From Amorphochlora amoebiformis (Eukaryota > Cercozoa > Chlorarachniophyceae), in NCBI GenBank assembly GCA_054601695.1, contig BAAHQB010000081.1, positions 372,001-436,000 of the forward strand: a DNA stretch of 64,000 nt, in the 5' to 3' direction. Below are positions 55,793 through 64,000 of this stretch, one piece after another (position 1 is the first letter of the stretch; the number at the start of each line of letters is the position of its first letter). Position numbers and translations under genes: made by a program. Under the pieces are notes generated by a model, which was not told the DNA's origin, did no database searches, and saw nothing but the letters and a program-made list of their open reading frames with translations.

Positions 55793-55914
55793 GGTTATAT
55801 TGGTGTGGGATCGCTGCGTTGTGCTATAAAGTTGGAATATGGCCAAAGTGGTATCCTTAATTTTTCGCACAATGCAATTCCTGCATAAAACATACATGCA
55901 TATATATAAAAATA

Positions 55915-55967
<53 letters not shown>

Positions 55968-55992
55968 TATATATATATATATATACACATAT

Positions 55993-56035
<43 letters not shown>

Positions 56036-56135
56036 TATATATATGTGTATATAAAATATATGCAAATGTACATCTCATGTGTTATGTGTGTGTAATATAT
56101 ATTAGTGTATGTGCATGTGTGTGTATGTATGTACA

Positions 56136-56188
<53 letters not shown>

Positions 56189-56742
56189 GTACATATGTAT
56201 ATCATAGTATATAATTATATCATAAGTTATATATATATATATATAGGCCTTATTTATATATATATATATTTATCTGTGTGTGTGTATATGATATATACTA
56301 TCATAGTATATATAATAATATACATCATGTAAGTTATGATTAACCGTACACGCACTGAAGTTGCCAGTGTATATGTACTATGAATCTATGATATATGATA
56401 AGGCTAATATACGATCTAGAATGATTCTAGATATCGATATATACCTAGTATACACACAAAACTTAAAATTATAGACAAAATTGTATTGTGTCATGTATCA
56501 CAATCATGGTATCATGATATAGCCTACGCTCAGTACATGCACCACTAAGCTAGTACTAGTAGTAATTTTACAAATACTAGATATACTAGATATACTTTGT
56601 CTGATACTCAAGTTCAATAGTACTAGAGTACAGCCGCTACTACTATCTAAATCATTCTTGTAAAATCTAGAATAATGTTCCGATCGGAGTCATGTGGTTT
56701 CTTGATATCATGACAACTAGTATAATCGACTGAGTTAACGAT
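55793..56742. other. Convergent intergenic region
   Basis: ERH 3' flank, a TA tract (55905-56060, 56140-56190), then the start of the duplicated segment at about 56269. No gene supported outside the duplicated ankyrin exon. Confidence 0.5.
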
Positions 56743-56997
56743 TCAACATGGCTGCGCATATATAGCGCTAGGATCTAGCTCTGCCGCAGCGCCTACAGCC
56801 TTTGCCTCCATCGCGAGCTCAAGAGCACTCTTGCCTGCAGAGTGGGTATATATTATTTGAATTCTTACGGAAATAGAGTGTCGAACGAGTAGATATATGC
56901 ATAATTGTACGTGCACCTGTATCTAATGTATGATGTATGTGTAATGATTTTAAGTATAAAGACAATGTAAATATAAAATTATAAGTATATATATATA

Positions 56998-57047
<50 letters not shown>

Positions 57048-57476
57048 CTGTGTGTGTATATATGATATATACTATCATAGTATATATAATAATTATACAT
57101 CATGTAAGTTATGATTAACCGTACACGCACTGAAGTTGCCAGTGTATATGTACTATGAATCTATGATATATGATAAGGCTAATATACGATCTAGAATGAT
57201 TCTAGATATCGATATATACACACAAAACTCAAAATTATAGACAAAACGTATTGTGTCATGTATCACTACGCGCAGTGCTCTTAGCACTGAGCTAGTACTA
57301 GTAGTAATTTTACATATACTAGATATACTAGATATACTTTGTCTGATATTCAAGTTCAATAGTACAGCCGCTACTACTATCTAAATCATTCTTGTAAAAT
57401 CTAGAATAATGTTCCGATCGGAGTCATGTGATATCTAGATATCATGACAACTAGTGTAATCGACTGAGTTAACGAT

Positions 57477-63781
<6,305 letters not shown>

Positions 63782-63924
63782 CTTGGGGGGGTATATGTGA
63801 ATGTATGTGTATGAAAGAATATATATATATATATATAGGTATATTTATAATATATATATTTTCATATGTTTATATATAAATTTATATATATATATATAAA
63901 TATGTATGTATATATTTGTACATA

Positions 63925-64000
<76 letters not shown>
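63782..64000. repeat. TA microsatellite at the right edge
   Basis: A (TA)n tract, pure from about 63933 to 64000, which ends the window inside the repeat. No coding signal. Confidence 0.9.

Overview
This is a nuclear window from a eukaryote, most likely a protist or alga whose lineage I cannot name. Most of the 64 kb is (TA)n microsatellite. The long Tyr-Ile open frames it produces are artefacts of translating TATA and are not listed. Between the TA tracts lie short islands of ordinary sequence. Reading these by hand as exons (AG acceptor, phase-consistent joins, GT or occasionally GC donor, standard stop codons) gives protein genes made of many tiny exons of about 12-230 nt. Intron 3' ends usually carry a CTAAC-like branch site. 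All gene models here are manual and lack transcript support; family assignments rest on motifs recognised by eye.

Layout from left to right: an unnamed minus-strand gene (201-3188); a minus-strand unknown protein (3649-5407); a long minus-strand coiled-coil gene (start 19006, core exons to 12333, less certain tail to 7374). Sharing a 119-bp promoter gap with it is a plus-strand molybdenum cofactor gene (19126-37073) with 32 exons, 642 codons and about 18 kb. It encodes a MoeA-like E domain followed by a MogA-like G domain, the order of plant Cnx1. Tail-to-tail with it is a minus-strand unknown protein (44708-37541) that carries a tandem array of four 19-nt microexon copies. Next is a minus-strand U-box protein (55086-44992, 22 exons). 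It is divergent from a plus-strand Enhancer-of-rudimentary homolog (55153-55792). The right end holds a minus-strand ankyrin-repeat gene (63781-57477) that runs off the window. It carries an array of five microexon copies and a duplicated terminal exon.

The introns are as interesting as the genes. They are built from TA tracts, a 350-nt poly-T run, CT/GA tracts, a pentanucleotide tract, and degenerate telomere-like TTAGGG/CCCTAA repeats. In most introns the telomere-like repeats read CCCTAA in the sense direction and so supply CTAAC branch-site motifs. A separate short element of about 55 bp occurs in four introns of three genes, always in the same orientation relative to transcription, which suggests an introner-like origin. 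Several exons have nearby degenerate copies. The genes show no shared pathway: Mo-cofactor synthesis, a putative ubiquitin ligase, ERH, ankyrin scaffolding and several unknown helical proteins. I saw no rRNA, tRNA or CRISPR.
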